From: Fidelibacterota bacterium
GTDB taxonomy: Bacteria; Pseudomonadota; Alphaproteobacteria; Rhodospirillales; Rhodospirillaceae
Length of the DNA: 42,334 nt
NCBI GenBank assembly: GCA_947476625.1
Contig: CANJRA010000020.1
Span: 1-42,334 of the forward strand
Direction of reading: 5' to 3'
Below are positions 32,818-42,009 of the stretch, in pieces. The notes under the pieces are model-generated. The model saw nothing but the letters and a program-made list of their open reading frames with translations, was not told the DNA's origin and ran no database searches. The position numbers and the translations under genes are program-made. The stretch's first letter is position 1, and the number at the start of each line of letters is the position of its first letter.

Positions 32818-34002
32818 TTACTCGGTGCACACGTCCGCAACCGAAAGCTCTTGCACCTCAAAGCCGGAATGACTGGTGAGGCCAACCGCTTTGACGGCGC
32901 TGGCATCGAACACCGTTTCAACGCCCTGAAAATATACCGCAATCCGGCCGCCTTGCTGTTTATGGCATGCGGTTGCATAGGTGATGCCGTAGTACTCTAA
33001 GGCCGGGCGTGTGATCCACGCTAAGCGCAGCGGATTGGCCAAACCATTTTGATAGGGCGATATGAGGCCTGGGTATCCGCCAATGACACGACCGTCCGGC
33101 GGCATATCCCACGCGGCATGATGCGCCACAATCGCGGTATGCGGCTGTAGTTGGGCGATAAACGCGCGGTTGGGTCGATTAACCAGCACTTCCGCGCGAT
33201 ACAGCAATCCGATTGAAAGTGCCAGCGTCAGGGCCGCCAATGATCCGGCGACTATGCGGGTGACGCGTTCGGGAAGTGATACTGCGGCTAGGGTGATAAA
33301 TCCGAGCGGGAGAAGCGCATAAAATGCCGCCGCTTGTCTCACAGCAAACCCTGTCGCGACCGACGACGTGAGGGCCAGATATAACGCGATCGATAGCGGC
33401 GCGCGCGTCGAAAAGACGAGACCTAATCGCAGATTTAAAATACCGCGCGATCGCGGCGACCGAATGCTGACCAAACACGCGATGACAAATACCAACGCAG
33501 CGATAAGCGGGGTTAGCGATGTTTTAAACGGGCCGGTCGTGGCTACGTTTGTCTGCAGCTCCCCGTCATAATAACTTTGACCCAGCACGGCTTTACCGCT
33601 TTTCCACAACAAGCGGAGAGCAGCGCCGATATTTTCAAGTGAAGGTCCAATATATATAAAGCGCTGTGGTAAGCTTGCATCATGGATGAATATTCTTTGA
33701 TACGCGACATATACCGCGAGCAAACCAAAGGCGATGGTGGCTTGGCCGATAAAACGACGGTCGCGTTGCAGCCACGTCATCATCACGACAGCGGCCCCCA
33801 TAGGAACGATCGCGGCTTCACCCAGAAGCCATGTGGCCGTGAGCAACGATGTTCCAATCCAAAAAGGGACTTCATTGCGCTCAGCGAGTAGAACCCTTGG
33901 CGAAAAGCTCCTTGAGGGCGACTGGGTTCTCGCTGCATTCGACGTGACCGCTTTTGCCATCGGCGCATTTTTTGGTGTTTTGGCGTTGTCGATCCAGCGC
34001 AA
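32818..34002 (-). CDS. Polytopic membrane protein, probably missing its true N-terminus
   Basis: 394 residues as an open frame. Residues from about 38 on (LLAERNEVPFWIGTSLLTAT) form seven or eight TM helices, then a soluble end (VVAHH-like AIVAHHAAWDMPPDGRVIGG). The first 37 residues (MRWIDNAKTPKNAPMAKAV...) look like out-of-frame sequence, and no start codon lies close to residue 38. The family's N-terminal half with the catalytic loop is absent. A breakpoint near 33900 is therefore likely and the gene may be dead. It resembles the second half of proteins such as the one at 30631. Convergent with that gene. Confidence 0.5.
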   Translation of the reverse strand: MRWIDNAKTPKNAPMAKAVTSNAARTQSPSRSFSPRVLLAERNEVPFWIGTSLLTATWLLGEAAIVPMGAAVVMMTWLQRDRRFIGQATIAFGLLAVYVAYQRIFIHDASLPQRFIYIGPSLENIGAALRLLWKSGKAVLGQSYYDGELQTNVATTGPFKTSLTPLIAALVFVIACLVSIRSPRSRGILNLRLGLVFSTRAPLSIALYLALTSSVATGFAVRQAAAFYALLPLGFITLAAVSLPERVTRIVAGSLAALTLALSIGLLYRAEVLVNRPNRAFIAQLQPHTAIVAHHAAWDMPPDGRVIGGYPGLISPYQNGLANPLRLAWITRPALEYYGITYATACHKQQGGRIAVYFQGVETVFDASAVKAVGLTSHSGFEVQELSVADVCTE

Positions 34003-34068
34003 TCAAAACAGTGTCGTCGAGAGCCGCGCCGGCAATACGACGAAGTTGCCAAAGCCGGCGACGGGTTG

Positions 34069-34452
34069 ATGGTTATGATGCTCGGCTCATCCATCGCACT
34101 GAATCGGTTGTCCGTCGCTTCGCGCATCATCGCTGCGGTCGTTGGCGGTTATATTCTGACGTCATTGTTGTCGATTGCGATGGCATTGCTGCTGACGTAT
34201 TTCGGCATGAATAAAGCCGAGGCTGTTCTTGCCATAACGATGCTGAGTTTCTTCGTGTATGCCTTCATCGTCATGGTCGTATTTTACGCACGCACCGCGA
34301 CGCGGGCGTGGTGCGGATTGGCGATTGCCTGCGTTCCGCCCGCGCTGTTCTCTACCATTTACGATAGGACCATCCCGTGGCCTCGCTGTTTATGCCTTAG
34401 CGTTCCTGGGCTGGAAATGTGTCGCCTTATCGTCCTCCGCGCCGGGGCGTGA
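34069..34452 (+). CDS. Small membrane protein, DUF3649-like (iron-uptake associated)
   Basis: About 127 residues; ATG 34069, 34075 or 34078. ALNRLSVASRIIAAVVGGYI, LTSLLSIAMALLLTYFGM and FFVYAFIVMVVFYARTATRA give three TM helices in the arrangement of DUF3649 proteins, which usually sit with TonB receptors, PepSY proteins and DUF3325 proteins. The end (PWPRCLCLSVPGLEMCRLIV) is not typical and overlaps a DUF3325-like frame, so a deletion or frameshift may have fused the two. Moderate to low confidence in the family. Confidence 0.5.
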   Translation: MVMMLGSSIALNRLSVASRIIAAVVGGYILTSLLSIAMALLLTYFGMNKAEAVLAITMLSFFVYAFIVMVVFYARTATRAWCGLAIACVPPALFSTIYDRTIPWPRCLCLSVPGLEMCRLIVLRAGA

Positions 34453-34618
34453 GGTGGCAGCCAACAGACTCGGGGAACATGCCAACGGCGTCTTGCGCGT
34501 AGTCGGCTGGGCGGTCGGCCTTTTCGCTTGCATGGGAACGCTCACGATAGCAATATTTTCGGTTTCCCTAGCATTGGTGCTCGTTCTCAAAAGAAGACGC
34601 CTGCGAGGTTCACCCTGA
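34379..34618 (+). pseudogene. DUF3325-like membrane protein remnant
   Basis: In another frame than the preceding gene, GLAVYALAFLGWKCVALSSS, then GVLRVVGWAVGLFACMGTLT and a second TM with LVLVLKRRRLRGSP. The spacing of two helices resembles DUF3325 proteins of iron-uptake operons. No start codon lies close by, so it is probably broken. The usual PepSY gene between DUF3649 and DUF3325 is absent. Tentative. Confidence 0.35.
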
Positions 34619-34663
34619 GAGAGCTGGGTCACAGGGATTTTTCCCGAAAACTACTATCTATTT

Positions 34664-34695
34664 TATACTAATTTTTGTATACGGATGGCATCCGT
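34664..34695 (+). promoter_or_regulatory. Dyad and hairpin in the leader of the PQQ dehydrogenase gene
   Basis: TATAC-N8-GTATA (34664-34681) abuts ACGGAT-GGC-ATCCGT (34681-34695). The AT-rich first dyad may be an operator or contain the -10 box (TATACT); the second would form a small hairpin in the mRNA leader. The gene starts 60 bp further at 34755. Confidence 0.4.
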
Positions 34696-34754
34696 TAGCC
34701 GAGGTGATGGGACTAAGATTCAGCCTGGCTGTCGTTCATGGGAGGGAACGCACA

Positions 34755-36629
34755 ATGAAAACTTTAAGCTGGCTTTTGGCCGCTGCTTTGATGTCGTCGT
34801 GCTTCGCAGGCGCTGCGCGCGCTGCGGATGCCGTCGACGGTGAAACACTTTTTTACGAGCGCTGCGCCTCGTGCCATGTGAGCACGGACACGGCCACGGA
34901 TAGCTCCAAGGGTGCAACCACCGACAATCGGGCGAGATCGGTTGCGGCCATCGCCAAAATGTCGCGCCGGTCCGTACGCGCTGCGCTGACGACCGGCCCG
35001 ATGTGGATCATGGGCGCGGCGTTGACGCTGGAGCAGCAAGAAGGGGTTATCAAATTCCTGGTTCCCACCGACAACGCCGGTCCGGACCTTTCGAACAACA
35101 ATAAGTGCACGGGCGCTGTGCCCCCGGTTGTCATCTCCGACAAGATGGGCTGGAACGGCTTTGGTAACGGCTACACCAACGAGCGTTTCCAGAAAGACAC
35201 ATCGATCACTGCGGCTAACGTCGCGAACTTGAAGGTCAGATGGGCTTTTGGGATTCCTGACACCGGCTCGGCCTTCGGTCAGCCGACAATTGCCGGTGAT
35301 CGTCTCTATTTCGGCAGCGGTGATGGCGCTGTTTACGCCCTGAACCGCGTGACGGGCTGCACGATCTGGGTCTACCGCGCCGATACGATTGTGCGTTCGC
35401 CGGTAAACCTTGCAAAAGTTGGCGGCCGCGATCTTGCGTTCTTCGGTGATGCGGCGGGCTTTGTGTACGCCGTCGATGCGGCCACGGGCGCGCAGGTTTG
35501 GAAAGTGCGTCCTGAAGCGCACCCGACTGCTAAAATCACTGCCGCGCCGCAGGTTTATAAGGACCGCGTCTATATCGGCATCACGGGCGGCGAAGACATC
35601 GCGGCGAGCTTTCCGGGCTATGTCTGCTGCACGTTCCGTGGGGTCATGGTCGCGCTTGACGCAAAAACCGGCAAGCAAATCTGGAAGACCTATACGATCC
35701 CCGAGGAGCCGAAGTTCGTTAAGAAGGACAAGACCGGAAAGGATATTTTTGCGCCGGGCGGCGCGGGTATCTGGACCGCGGCGACAATCGATACCAAGCG
35801 CAACACGCTCTACGTCGGCACAAGTGACTGCCACACCGTGCCTGCGGCGACGTCGTGCGATTCCATCATGGCATTCGATCTCGATACAGGAAAAGTGAAC
35901 TGGCAGTACGAAGGCACAAAGAACGACTCCTTCAACCTTTCATGCGGCAGAGAGACCAGCGAAACCTGTTCGGAATTGCGCCAAGACAAGCTGATGGAAT
36001 TCGATCTCGATTTCGGTCAGCCGCCGATCCTGAAGAAGCTCGCCGACGGCAGTGACATTCTTGTCGTAGGCCAGAAATCCGGTGACGTGTACGGGTTCGA
36101 CCCCAACAACAAAGGCAAAGTGTTGTGGAAGACGAAAATCGGCCGCGGCGGCCCGGCGGGCGGCATCAAGTGGGGTTCCGCAGCCGACGATGAAAACATC
36201 TATGTGTCGAATGTCAGAACCTTGCTCGATGACACCGGCAAAGAACTCGGCACGACGGGTGTGACAGCGGTTCGCATCGCAGACGGAAAGGTCGTCTGGC
36301 GTACACTTTCACCGAATCCGGCCTGCACCGGTACACAAGGGTGCAGTGCTTCGCTCGATGCGGCGGTGACCTTGATCCCCGGGGTTCTGTTCTCCGGCTC
36401 CAAGGACGGCCACATGCGGGCCTATAACGCAAAAACCGGGGCGATGATTTGGGACTTCGATACGCTCAAGGAATTCCCCTCGGTCAACGGCGTCAAAGCG
36501 CAGGGCGGTTCGTTCGGCGGCGTGCAGGGGCCAACAGTGGTGGGTAACACCCTCTACATTGCGGCCGGCTATGGCTCGTTGTCGGGCATGGAAGGCAATG
36601 CGCTGCTGGCTTTCGAGCTGCCGCATTAA
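34755..36629 (+). CDS. PQQ-dependent dehydrogenase with N-terminal cytochrome c (polyvinyl-alcohol-dehydrogenase-like)
   Basis: 624 residues from the ATG at 34755, with GGAGGG 8 nt upstream. Signal peptide MKTLSWLLAAALMSSCFAGA with cleavage near ARAA. C37-ASCH-41 binds heme c. From about residue 140 a PQQ beta-propeller follows (GNGYTNERFQ, RLYFGSGDGAVYALNRVTG, FVYAVDAATGAQVWK, GVMVALDAKTGKQIWKTY). Adjacent cysteines 291-292 (YVCCTFRG) are the vicinal disulfide type seen in PQQ alcohol dehydrogenases. Heme at the N-terminus plus one propeller is the layout of polyvinyl alcohol dehydrogenase (cytochrome). It oxidises alcohol groups in the periplasm and passes electrons to its own heme. Substrate unknown; the catabolic cluster nearby may use its product. 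Confidence 0.88.
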   Translation: MKTLSWLLAAALMSSCFAGAARAADAVDGETLFYERCASCHVSTDTATDSSKGATTDNRARSVAAIAKMSRRSVRAALTTGPMWIMGAALTLEQQEGVIKFLVPTDNAGPDLSNNNKCTGAVPPVVISDKMGWNGFGNGYTNERFQKDTSITAANVANLKVRWAFGIPDTGSAFGQPTIAGDRLYFGSGDGAVYALNRVTGCTIWVYRADTIVRSPVNLAKVGGRDLAFFGDAAGFVYAVDAATGAQVWKVRPEAHPTAKITAAPQVYKDRVYIGITGGEDIAASFPGYVCCTFRGVMVALDAKTGKQIWKTYTIPEEPKFVKKDKTGKDIFAPGGAGIWTAATIDTKRNTLYVGTSDCHTVPAATSCDSIMAFDLDTGKVNWQYEGTKNDSFNLSCGRETSETCSELRQDKLMEFDLDFGQPPILKKLADGSDILVVGQKSGDVYGFDPNNKGKVLWKTKIGRGGPAGGIKWGSAADDENIYVSNVRTLLDDTGKELGTTGVTAVRIADGKVVWRTLSPNPACTGTQGCSASLDAAVTLIPGVLFSGSKDGHMRAYNAKTGAMIWDFDTLKEFPSVNGVKAQGGSFGGVQGPTVVGNTLYIAAGYGSLSGMEGNALLAFELPH

Positions 36630-36643
36630 GGGCTAGGACGAGA

Positions 36644-36674
36644 GTGACGACGGCCGGAATTTGGCCGTCGTCAC
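36644..36674 (+). terminator. Hairpin after the PQQ dehydrogenase gene
   Basis: GTGACGACGGCC / GGAATTT / GGCCGTCGTCAC is a perfect 12-bp stem 14 bp after the stop. No T run. The rest of 36675-36900 should hold the RND operon promoter; I cannot define it. Confidence 0.7.
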
Positions 36675-36900
36675 AATCCCGTTACGGACGGTTTCGCTTC
36701 AGAGAAGAAGCACCTGTCGGACTGGCTACACAATAAATCAATCGAATCAATTAGTTAAGATTAAGCCGGCGACGGCTCCCGCACATGTGATGGGACAGAG
36801 CCTCCGAACGCCATTTTACCCCCAAAAAATGATTATAGCGAAAGGGGTTGGGCATGTAGTCTATGGCGCGAAAGATTTTTTCTTACTCGGGGAATACATA

Positions 36901-38061
36901 ATGAACTGGCAAGCGTCCGGGTCACCACGCGCATCGACATCGTTATCCAGCCCGCCAGTCGTTTCCTCCAAGACGCGTAACGCGACAATCGCCGCCGTTC
37001 TTGTGCTGATTGTCGTGCTCGGGGCGTTCTACGCTTATTCCGCCTTCCGGTCGAACGCGCAGCAGGCCATGCTCGCGGCCAATCGGCGCCCGGCGACGGA
37101 AGTCAGCGCCGAGCTTGTGACGCCGGCATCTATGGCACCCATCATCGACAGCGTCGGTTCGCTCACCGCCGATCAGCAGGTCACTGTCTCATCCGAAATC
37201 GCGGGACAGATTACGTCGATGAATTTCCGCGGCGGCGAGAACGTCAAAAAGGGCGACTTGCTCGTGCAAATGAACGACGCCAGCGAGCGCGCCGATCTTG
37301 TCAGCTATCAGGCGCAGCAGCGCCTGACGGAGCTTGCGCTTAAACGCGGGTCCGAGTTGCAAAAGCGCGGCAACCTTGCTGTTGCGCAGCTTGATCAACT
37401 CACCGCGCAATTCGATATCGCCAAAAGCAATTTTGCGCGCACGGTAACACTGATCGAAAAGAAAAAAATCCGTGCGCCTTTCAGCGGCAGCCTCGGTGTG
37501 CGTGATGTTGAAGTCGGCCAGTATCTTGCCCCCGGCCAAGCCATCGTCAGCCTTACCGACTTATCCGCGCTCAATCTGAACATGACAGTCCCCGAGCAGG
37601 ACCGCCCGAAGGTGTCCGTCGGACAGGTTGTCAATTTGAGTGTAGACGCTTACCCCGGACGCACGTTCACCGGCAAAATTGCGGTGATCGATCCGCAAAT
37701 CAGCCCAGAAGCACGTAGTGTGCGCGTTCAGGCCGACGTCCCCAACGATGACCTTGCCTTAAGTCCCGGTATGTTCAGCCGTGCCCACATCGTATTGCCG
37801 TCAGTGCCCGACGTGTTGACCCTGTCAGAAACGTCGATTGGCAGCTCGATTTACGGCGACTACGTCTTCCGCGTCACCCCGGACAACAAGGATCGCCTTG
37901 TCGCCAAGCGTATCCAAATTAAGACCGGCGAACACTTTAACGGGCGGGTCGCCATTACAGGGGGGTTGAGCGCGGGCGACCGCATTGTTTCCGTCGGCCT
38001 CAACAAGGTTACTGACGGCGGGGAAATTAACGTTTCCAACGCCGCGCCAACAACACCTTAA
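36901..38061 (+). CDS. RND efflux periplasmic adaptor (membrane fusion protein)
   Basis: 386 residues from the ATG at 36901 (GGGGA 8 nt upstream); the open frame reaches 36661 but the extra part is not protein-like. An N-terminal TM anchor (NATIAAVLVLIVVLGAFYAY) is followed by barrel/lipoyl half-motifs (VDSVGSLTADQQVTVSSEIA, GGENVKKGDLLVQMND), a helical hairpin (QQRLTELALKRGSELQKRGN), then IRAPFSGSLGVRDVEVGQYL and the beta-barrel end. This is the MexE/AcrA-like layout. It links the inner-membrane pump encoded 24 bp downstream to an outer-membrane channel, which is not encoded in the window. Substrate unknown. Confidence 0.92.
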   Translation: MNWQASGSPRASTSLSSPPVVSSKTRNATIAAVLVLIVVLGAFYAYSAFRSNAQQAMLAANRRPATEVSAELVTPASMAPIIDSVGSLTADQQVTVSSEIAGQITSMNFRGGENVKKGDLLVQMNDASERADLVSYQAQQRLTELALKRGSELQKRGNLAVAQLDQLTAQFDIAKSNFARTVTLIEKKKIRAPFSGSLGVRDVEVGQYLAPGQAIVSLTDLSALNLNMTVPEQDRPKVSVGQVVNLSVDAYPGRTFTGKIAVIDPQISPEARSVRVQADVPNDDLALSPGMFSRAHIVLPSVPDVLTLSETSIGSSIYGDYVFRVTPDNKDRLVAKRIQIKTGEHFNGRVAITGGLSAGDRIVSVGLNKVTDGGEINVSNAAPTTP

Positions 38062-38085
38062 AGCAAACAATACGGGATAAAGACG

Positions 38086-41000
38086 ATGAAATTCACCGAC
38101 ATTTTCATCCAGCGGCCGATCCTCGCGATCGTGTTGTCGTCCCTTATCCTGCTCGTCGGCGCGCGGGCGCTGACCGATATGCCGGTGCGCCAGTTTCCGA
38201 TGTTGACCAGCACCACCATCACGGTCCGCACGGTATACCCCGGTGCGCCGTCCGATCTCATTCAGGGCTTCATCACCACGCCGATCGAGCGTGCCGTGGC
38301 CGGTATCGAGGACATCGATTACATCACCTCGACATCTCAGCAGAGCATTAGCTCCGTCGTCGTCAATATGAAGCTCAACAAGGATCCCGGCGAGGCCATG
38401 ACCGACGTCATGACCAAGGTACAGCAAGTCAAATCGCAGCTGCCGGTGGACGCCAATGATCCCATCATCACGAAAGCCGGCGATAACGCGCTTGTGCTGG
38501 TCATGGGCTTTATATCCGCGGAAGTCGGACGCTCCGGTATGGTCGACTATATCAACCGCGTTGTTCAACCTTTGCTGACGACCATTCCGGGTATCGCGTC
38601 GGCCGATTCATTGGGCGGCGGCGCTTATGCCATGCGTATTTGGCTTGATCCCGCACGCCTCGCGGCGCGCAAGCTGACCGCGGAAGATGTCTCGAACGCT
38701 CTGCGCGCCAACAACGTCCAGGCCGCTCCAGGCCGCACACGCGGTGCGTTGACGACCTCTAACATCACCACTAATACCGGCCTCACCGACGTTGAACAAT
38801 TCAGGGAAATGGTTGTCAGCTCGCAAAATGGTGTCCCGATCCGTCTCAAGGACGTAGCCGAAGTCGAACTCGCTTCTTCGACAAACGATTCCGCCAATGG
38901 CATCAAAGGTGAAGAAGCCGCCATCGTCGGCGTCAATCCTTCGCCCACAGGCAACCCGCTTGAAATTTCCAAAGGTATTCATGCGATCCTGCCGCAACTC
39001 GAGCGCACCTTGCCGCCGGGCGGGAAAATTGTCGTGGCGAACGACCAGTCGGTTTACATTCAAAAATCCATCGACGAGGTGATTAAAACGCTTACCGAAG
39101 CCATTGTCGTCGTGCTGGTGGTGATCTTCCTGTTCCTAGGCTCAGGGCGTGCGTTGATGATCCCGCTGGTGACGATCCCGCTATCGATCATTGGTGTTGC
39201 GTTCCTTGTCGTGCCGCTCGGTTTCAGCATCAATCTGCTGACCATGCTGGCGATGGTGCTGGCTATCGGGCTCGTCGTCGACGATGCCATCGTCGTCAGC
39301 GAAAACATCGCGCGCCATATTGAAGATGGCATGGCGCCCTTCGATGCCGCCATCAAGGGCGCGCGCGAGATCATTACGCCGGTTATCGCCATGACAATCA
39401 CCCTGGCTGCCGTTTACGCGCCGATTGGGTTCATGACCGGCGTGACTGGAACCCTGTTCCGCGAATTCGCCTTTACACTGGCAGGGGCCGTCATCATTTC
39501 GGGCATCATCTCCCTGACGCTTGCACCCATGATGTGCGCGAAGTTGCTGAAGCCGTTCAGCGAAGCGGGGCGGATGGAGCACTGGGTTACCGAGACTTTA
39601 GACAAGCTTAAACGCGCCTATTCCCGCCGCCTCTCTGTTGCGCTCGATTATAGTCCGGTGGTTGGCGTCTTCGCGGTCGGCGTGGTTGTTGCTATTGGCT
39701 TCATGTACTTGAACACCCGCGCGGAACTTGCGCCGGCCGAAGATCAGGGCTTCTTGGCGATCCAATTGCGTGGGCCTGAGTTCGCCAACGTCGATTACAT
39801 GAAACGCCACACGGCGATCATCAATACAATCCTTGCAAGTCATCCGGAAATCGAGAACTGGGGTCTGTCGGTCGGCGGCGATGCCCAGAACACCGGATCT
39901 GTGCCGATGGCGCTGGTAGACTGGGACCACCGCGAAAAGACGTCGACTCAGATGATGCAGATTCTCCAGCGCGAGATGAACAAGCTTGAAGGCTTCACCG
40001 CCTTCGTCGCGCAGAATCCCCCATTACCGGCCGCGACCCGTGGCGGTGGCCCGCCGGTGCGCTTCGTGGTTGCTAACCAAGGCGATTACGAAGAGCTTTT
40101 TAACGTCATGGAAGACGTTAAAAAGCAGGCGCGCCAGAGCGGCTTGTTCAGCACCATCGACAGCACGCTCAACTTCAACAGCCCCCAGACACATATTGAG
40201 ATCGATCATGCAAAGGCCAATGATCTTGGCATCAGCATGAGCACTATCAGCCGTACGCTGGCGACATTGGTGGGCGAAAACTATGTCAATTACTTCGCCC
40301 TTGATGGACGCTCTTACCAAGTGATCCCACAAGTGCGTCAGGAGCTGCGCAGTTCGGGCGAAGCATTACGCCAGTTCTATGTGCGCACCGCAGGCGGCGA
40401 AATGATCCCGCTGTCGACCGTTGCCACGACGACATCGGGCGTGCAGCCGAATTCTCTCACGCGCCATAATCAGCAAAATGCGTCCACATTCCAGGCCGGC
40501 CTTGCACCCGGCGTGACCATGGGTGAAGCGGTCAAGTTCCTTCAGGGTGTGGCCGAGCATTTACCGCAGGGCTATACGACCGACTACTTGGGCGAGAGCC
40601 GTCAGTTCGTTCAGGAAGGTAGCTCGCTCTCGTATACCTTCTTGTTCGCACTGGTAGTCATTTTCCTAGTGCTCGCCGCACAGTTTAACAGCGTGCGCGA
40701 TGCGGTGGTCATTCTTGTCAGCGTGCCGATGTCGGTCTTCGGCGCCATGCTGCCGCTGTTTTTTGGCCTCACCACCATGAACATCTACAGCCAGATCGGC
40801 CTGGTGACGCTGATCGGGCTGATCAGCAAACACGGTATTCTCATGGTGACCTTCGCGCGCGAAATGCAGATTGCCGAGGGGCTTGATCGCCGCGCGGCCA
40901 TCGAGCACGCGGCCGCTATCCGCCTCCGGCCGATCCTGATGACCACGGCCGCGATGGTCACGGCCCTTTTACCCTTGATGTTTGCCACGGGGGCAGGGGC

Positions 41001-41172
41001 CGCGAGCCGCGTTGCGCTCGGCGCCGTCGTCGTTGCGGGCATGGCGGTCGGAACGCTGTTCACGCTATTCGTGCTGCCGGTGGTTTATAGCTGGATCGCC
41101 ACCGATCACCGCGTAAAAGTGGAAACAACTAGCCCTGCACACGGCGACATGGTCCCCAATCCTGCAGAGTAA
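38086..41172 (+). CDS. RND multidrug efflux permease (HAE1 family)
   Basis: 1028 residues, the usual length. FIQRPILAIVLSSLILLVGA (TM1), the porter start LPVRQFP-like MPVRQFPMLTSTTITVRTVY, GFITTPIERAVAGIEDIDYI, TM4 with LAMVLAIGLVVDDAIVVSEN (the Asp-Asp proton relay), and TM10 with GLISKHGILMVTFAREMQ (relay lysine/histidine region) are all present. LRPILMTTAAMVTALLPLMF ends the family signature. It exports lipophilic compounds using the proton gradient. Co-transcribed with the adaptor gene. No TolC-like gene follows, so the channel is shared. Confidence 0.95.
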   Translation: MKFTDIFIQRPILAIVLSSLILLVGARALTDMPVRQFPMLTSTTITVRTVYPGAPSDLIQGFITTPIERAVAGIEDIDYITSTSQQSISSVVVNMKLNKDPGEAMTDVMTKVQQVKSQLPVDANDPIITKAGDNALVLVMGFISAEVGRSGMVDYINRVVQPLLTTIPGIASADSLGGGAYAMRIWLDPARLAARKLTAEDVSNALRANNVQAAPGRTRGALTTSNITTNTGLTDVEQFREMVVSSQNGVPIRLKDVAEVELASSTNDSANGIKGEEAAIVGVNPSPTGNPLEISKGIHAILPQLERTLPPGGKIVVANDQSVYIQKSIDEVIKTLTEAIVVVLVVIFLFLGSGRALMIPLVTIPLSIIGVAFLVVPLGFSINLLTMLAMVLAIGLVVDDAIVVSENIARHIEDGMAPFDAAIKGAREIITPVIAMTITLAAVYAPIGFMTGVTGTLFREFAFTLAGAVIISGIISLTLAPMMCAKLLKPFSEAGRMEHWVTETLDKLKRAYSRRLSVALDYSPVVGVFAVGVVVAIGFMYLNTRAELAPAEDQGFLAIQLRGPEFANVDYMKRHTAIINTILASHPEIENWGLSVGGDAQNTGSVPMALVDWDHREKTSTQMMQILQREMNKLEGFTAFVAQNPPLPAATRGGGPPVRFVVANQGDYEELFNVMEDVKKQARQSGLFSTIDSTLNFNSPQTHIEIDHAKANDLGISMSTISRTLATLVGENYVNYFALDGRSYQVIPQVRQELRSSGEALRQFYVRTAGGEMIPLSTVATTTSGVQPNSLTRHNQQNASTFQAGLAPGVTMGEAVKFLQGVAEHLPQGYTTDYLGESRQFVQEGSSLSYTFLFALVVIFLVLAAQFNSVRDAVVILVSVPMSVFGAMLPLFFGLTTMNIYSQIGLVTLIGLISKHGILMVTFAREMQIAEGLDRRAAIEHAAAIRLRPILMTTAAMVTALLPLMFATGAGAASRVALGAVVVAGMAVGTLFTLFVLPVVYSWIATDHRVKVETTSPAHGDMVPNPAE

Positions 41173-41185
41173 TTTTGGCTTTACA

Positions 41186-41214
41186 GACCGGGTGTGCATC
41201 AGCGCTGCCCGGTC
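41186..41214. terminator. Hairpin between convergent RND and fecCD genes
   Basis: GACCGGG / 15-nt loop / CCCGGTC in the 49-bp gap between two 3' ends. It could serve both strands. No T run. Confidence 0.45.
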
Positions 41215-41221
41215 GAATGCC

Positions 41222-41942
41222 CTAGCGTATCCGTCGCCGCTTCAGCACGACAATAAAGAACAGCCCCCCAAACGCCGCGGTCATGACCCCGAGCGGTAGT
41301 TCGCGTGGCGCGAACAGGGAGCGGGCGGCAACATCCATCCACATCGCGAAGATTGCGCCCATAAGCGCACCTATAGGAAGGATCGCACGCAGCCGCGCGC
41401 CGACAAGCCAGCGTGCGCAATGCGGCATGATGCGGCCGATAAACCCGACTGCACCCGAGATGGAAACCAAGACGCCCGTCATGAGGGCGCAGGCAATGAA
41501 CATTTCAAGCCGCAAGCGCGGTACGTTCGCACCGAGGGTATGAGCGCTCTCGTCTCCCAACGACAGCGCGTCAAGCAAATCTGCCCGGCGCAGGATCCAG
41601 ATCATGCCAACCGCTACCGCAATGAATGCCGTGGGAACAAGATTCCATTGCGCGTTGGAAAATCCGCCCATCATCCAAAACAGGGCGCTTTCCGCCCCGC
41701 GGTCGGGTGCGCTGAGGACCAGGGTGTTGGTGATCGCGCTTAGGATAAAGTTGATCGCCACCCCGGTCAGAATAAGCCGCTCGGTCGTGAAACCTCCGCT
41801 CTCGCGTGCCAGCACGAAGACAAGCGCCATCGAGATCAGCGCTCCGGCGAAAGCCGCCATGGGCAAGGTCGCTGCGCCAAACGTCGCGCCGGTATAAAGC
41901 ATGACCGTCACGGCCCCAACAGCAGCTCCCGTGGGGACGCCA
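41222..41942 (-). pseudogene. FecCD-family ABC transporter permease, 5' part lost
   Basis: About 240 residues of a family that is normally 330-350. The TM pattern is clear: MAAFAGALISMALVFVLARE, LILTGVAINFILSAITNTLV, ALFWMMGGFSNAQWN, LDALSLGDESAHTLGANVPR, and SGAVGFIGRIMPHCARWLVG, as in FecC/FecD/BtuC siderophore permeases. Homology starts at GVPTGAAVGAV and upstream sequence (VIEK, then an in-frame stop) is unrelated. The break coincides with the 15-bp tRNA-Glu-like sequence at 41928-41942. The first helices are missing, so the protein cannot work. Partner genes would lie to the right, beyond the inserted DNA. Confidence 0.85.
41928..41942 (+). other. Attachment-site-like 15-mer identical to the tRNA-Glu 3' end
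   Basis: CCCGTGGGGACGCCA equals 11346-11360 including CCA. Left of it is fecCD coding sequence; right of it is unrelated DNA. It is probably the junction of a second integrated element that used a tRNA-Glu-like core inside fecCD. Confidence 0.55.
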
Positions 41943-41990
41943 ATCTTTTCAATGACTTAGATAGTTAAGACCTTCCCCTTAGGGGGCCGG

Positions 41991-42009
41991 TACGGAAATT
42001 ATACGGAAA
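41991..42009. repeat. Two TACGGAAA repeats 11 bp apart near the fecCD junction
   Basis: TACGGAAA at 41991-41998 and 42002-42009. The 11-bp phase next to a presumed attachment site recalls integrase arm-type sites (compare the 11-bp phased pair at 11188-11209). The stretch 41943-42129 has no gene that I can see. Confidence 0.4.

Noticed and set aside
11361-41942. A 30-kb mobile element bounded by the two 15-bp tRNA-Glu-like sequences
   Set aside because: The tRNA terminator directly after 11360 and true fecCD coding sequence left of 41928 both look like host DNA, and no integrase or replication gene lies between. Two separate integration events fit better.
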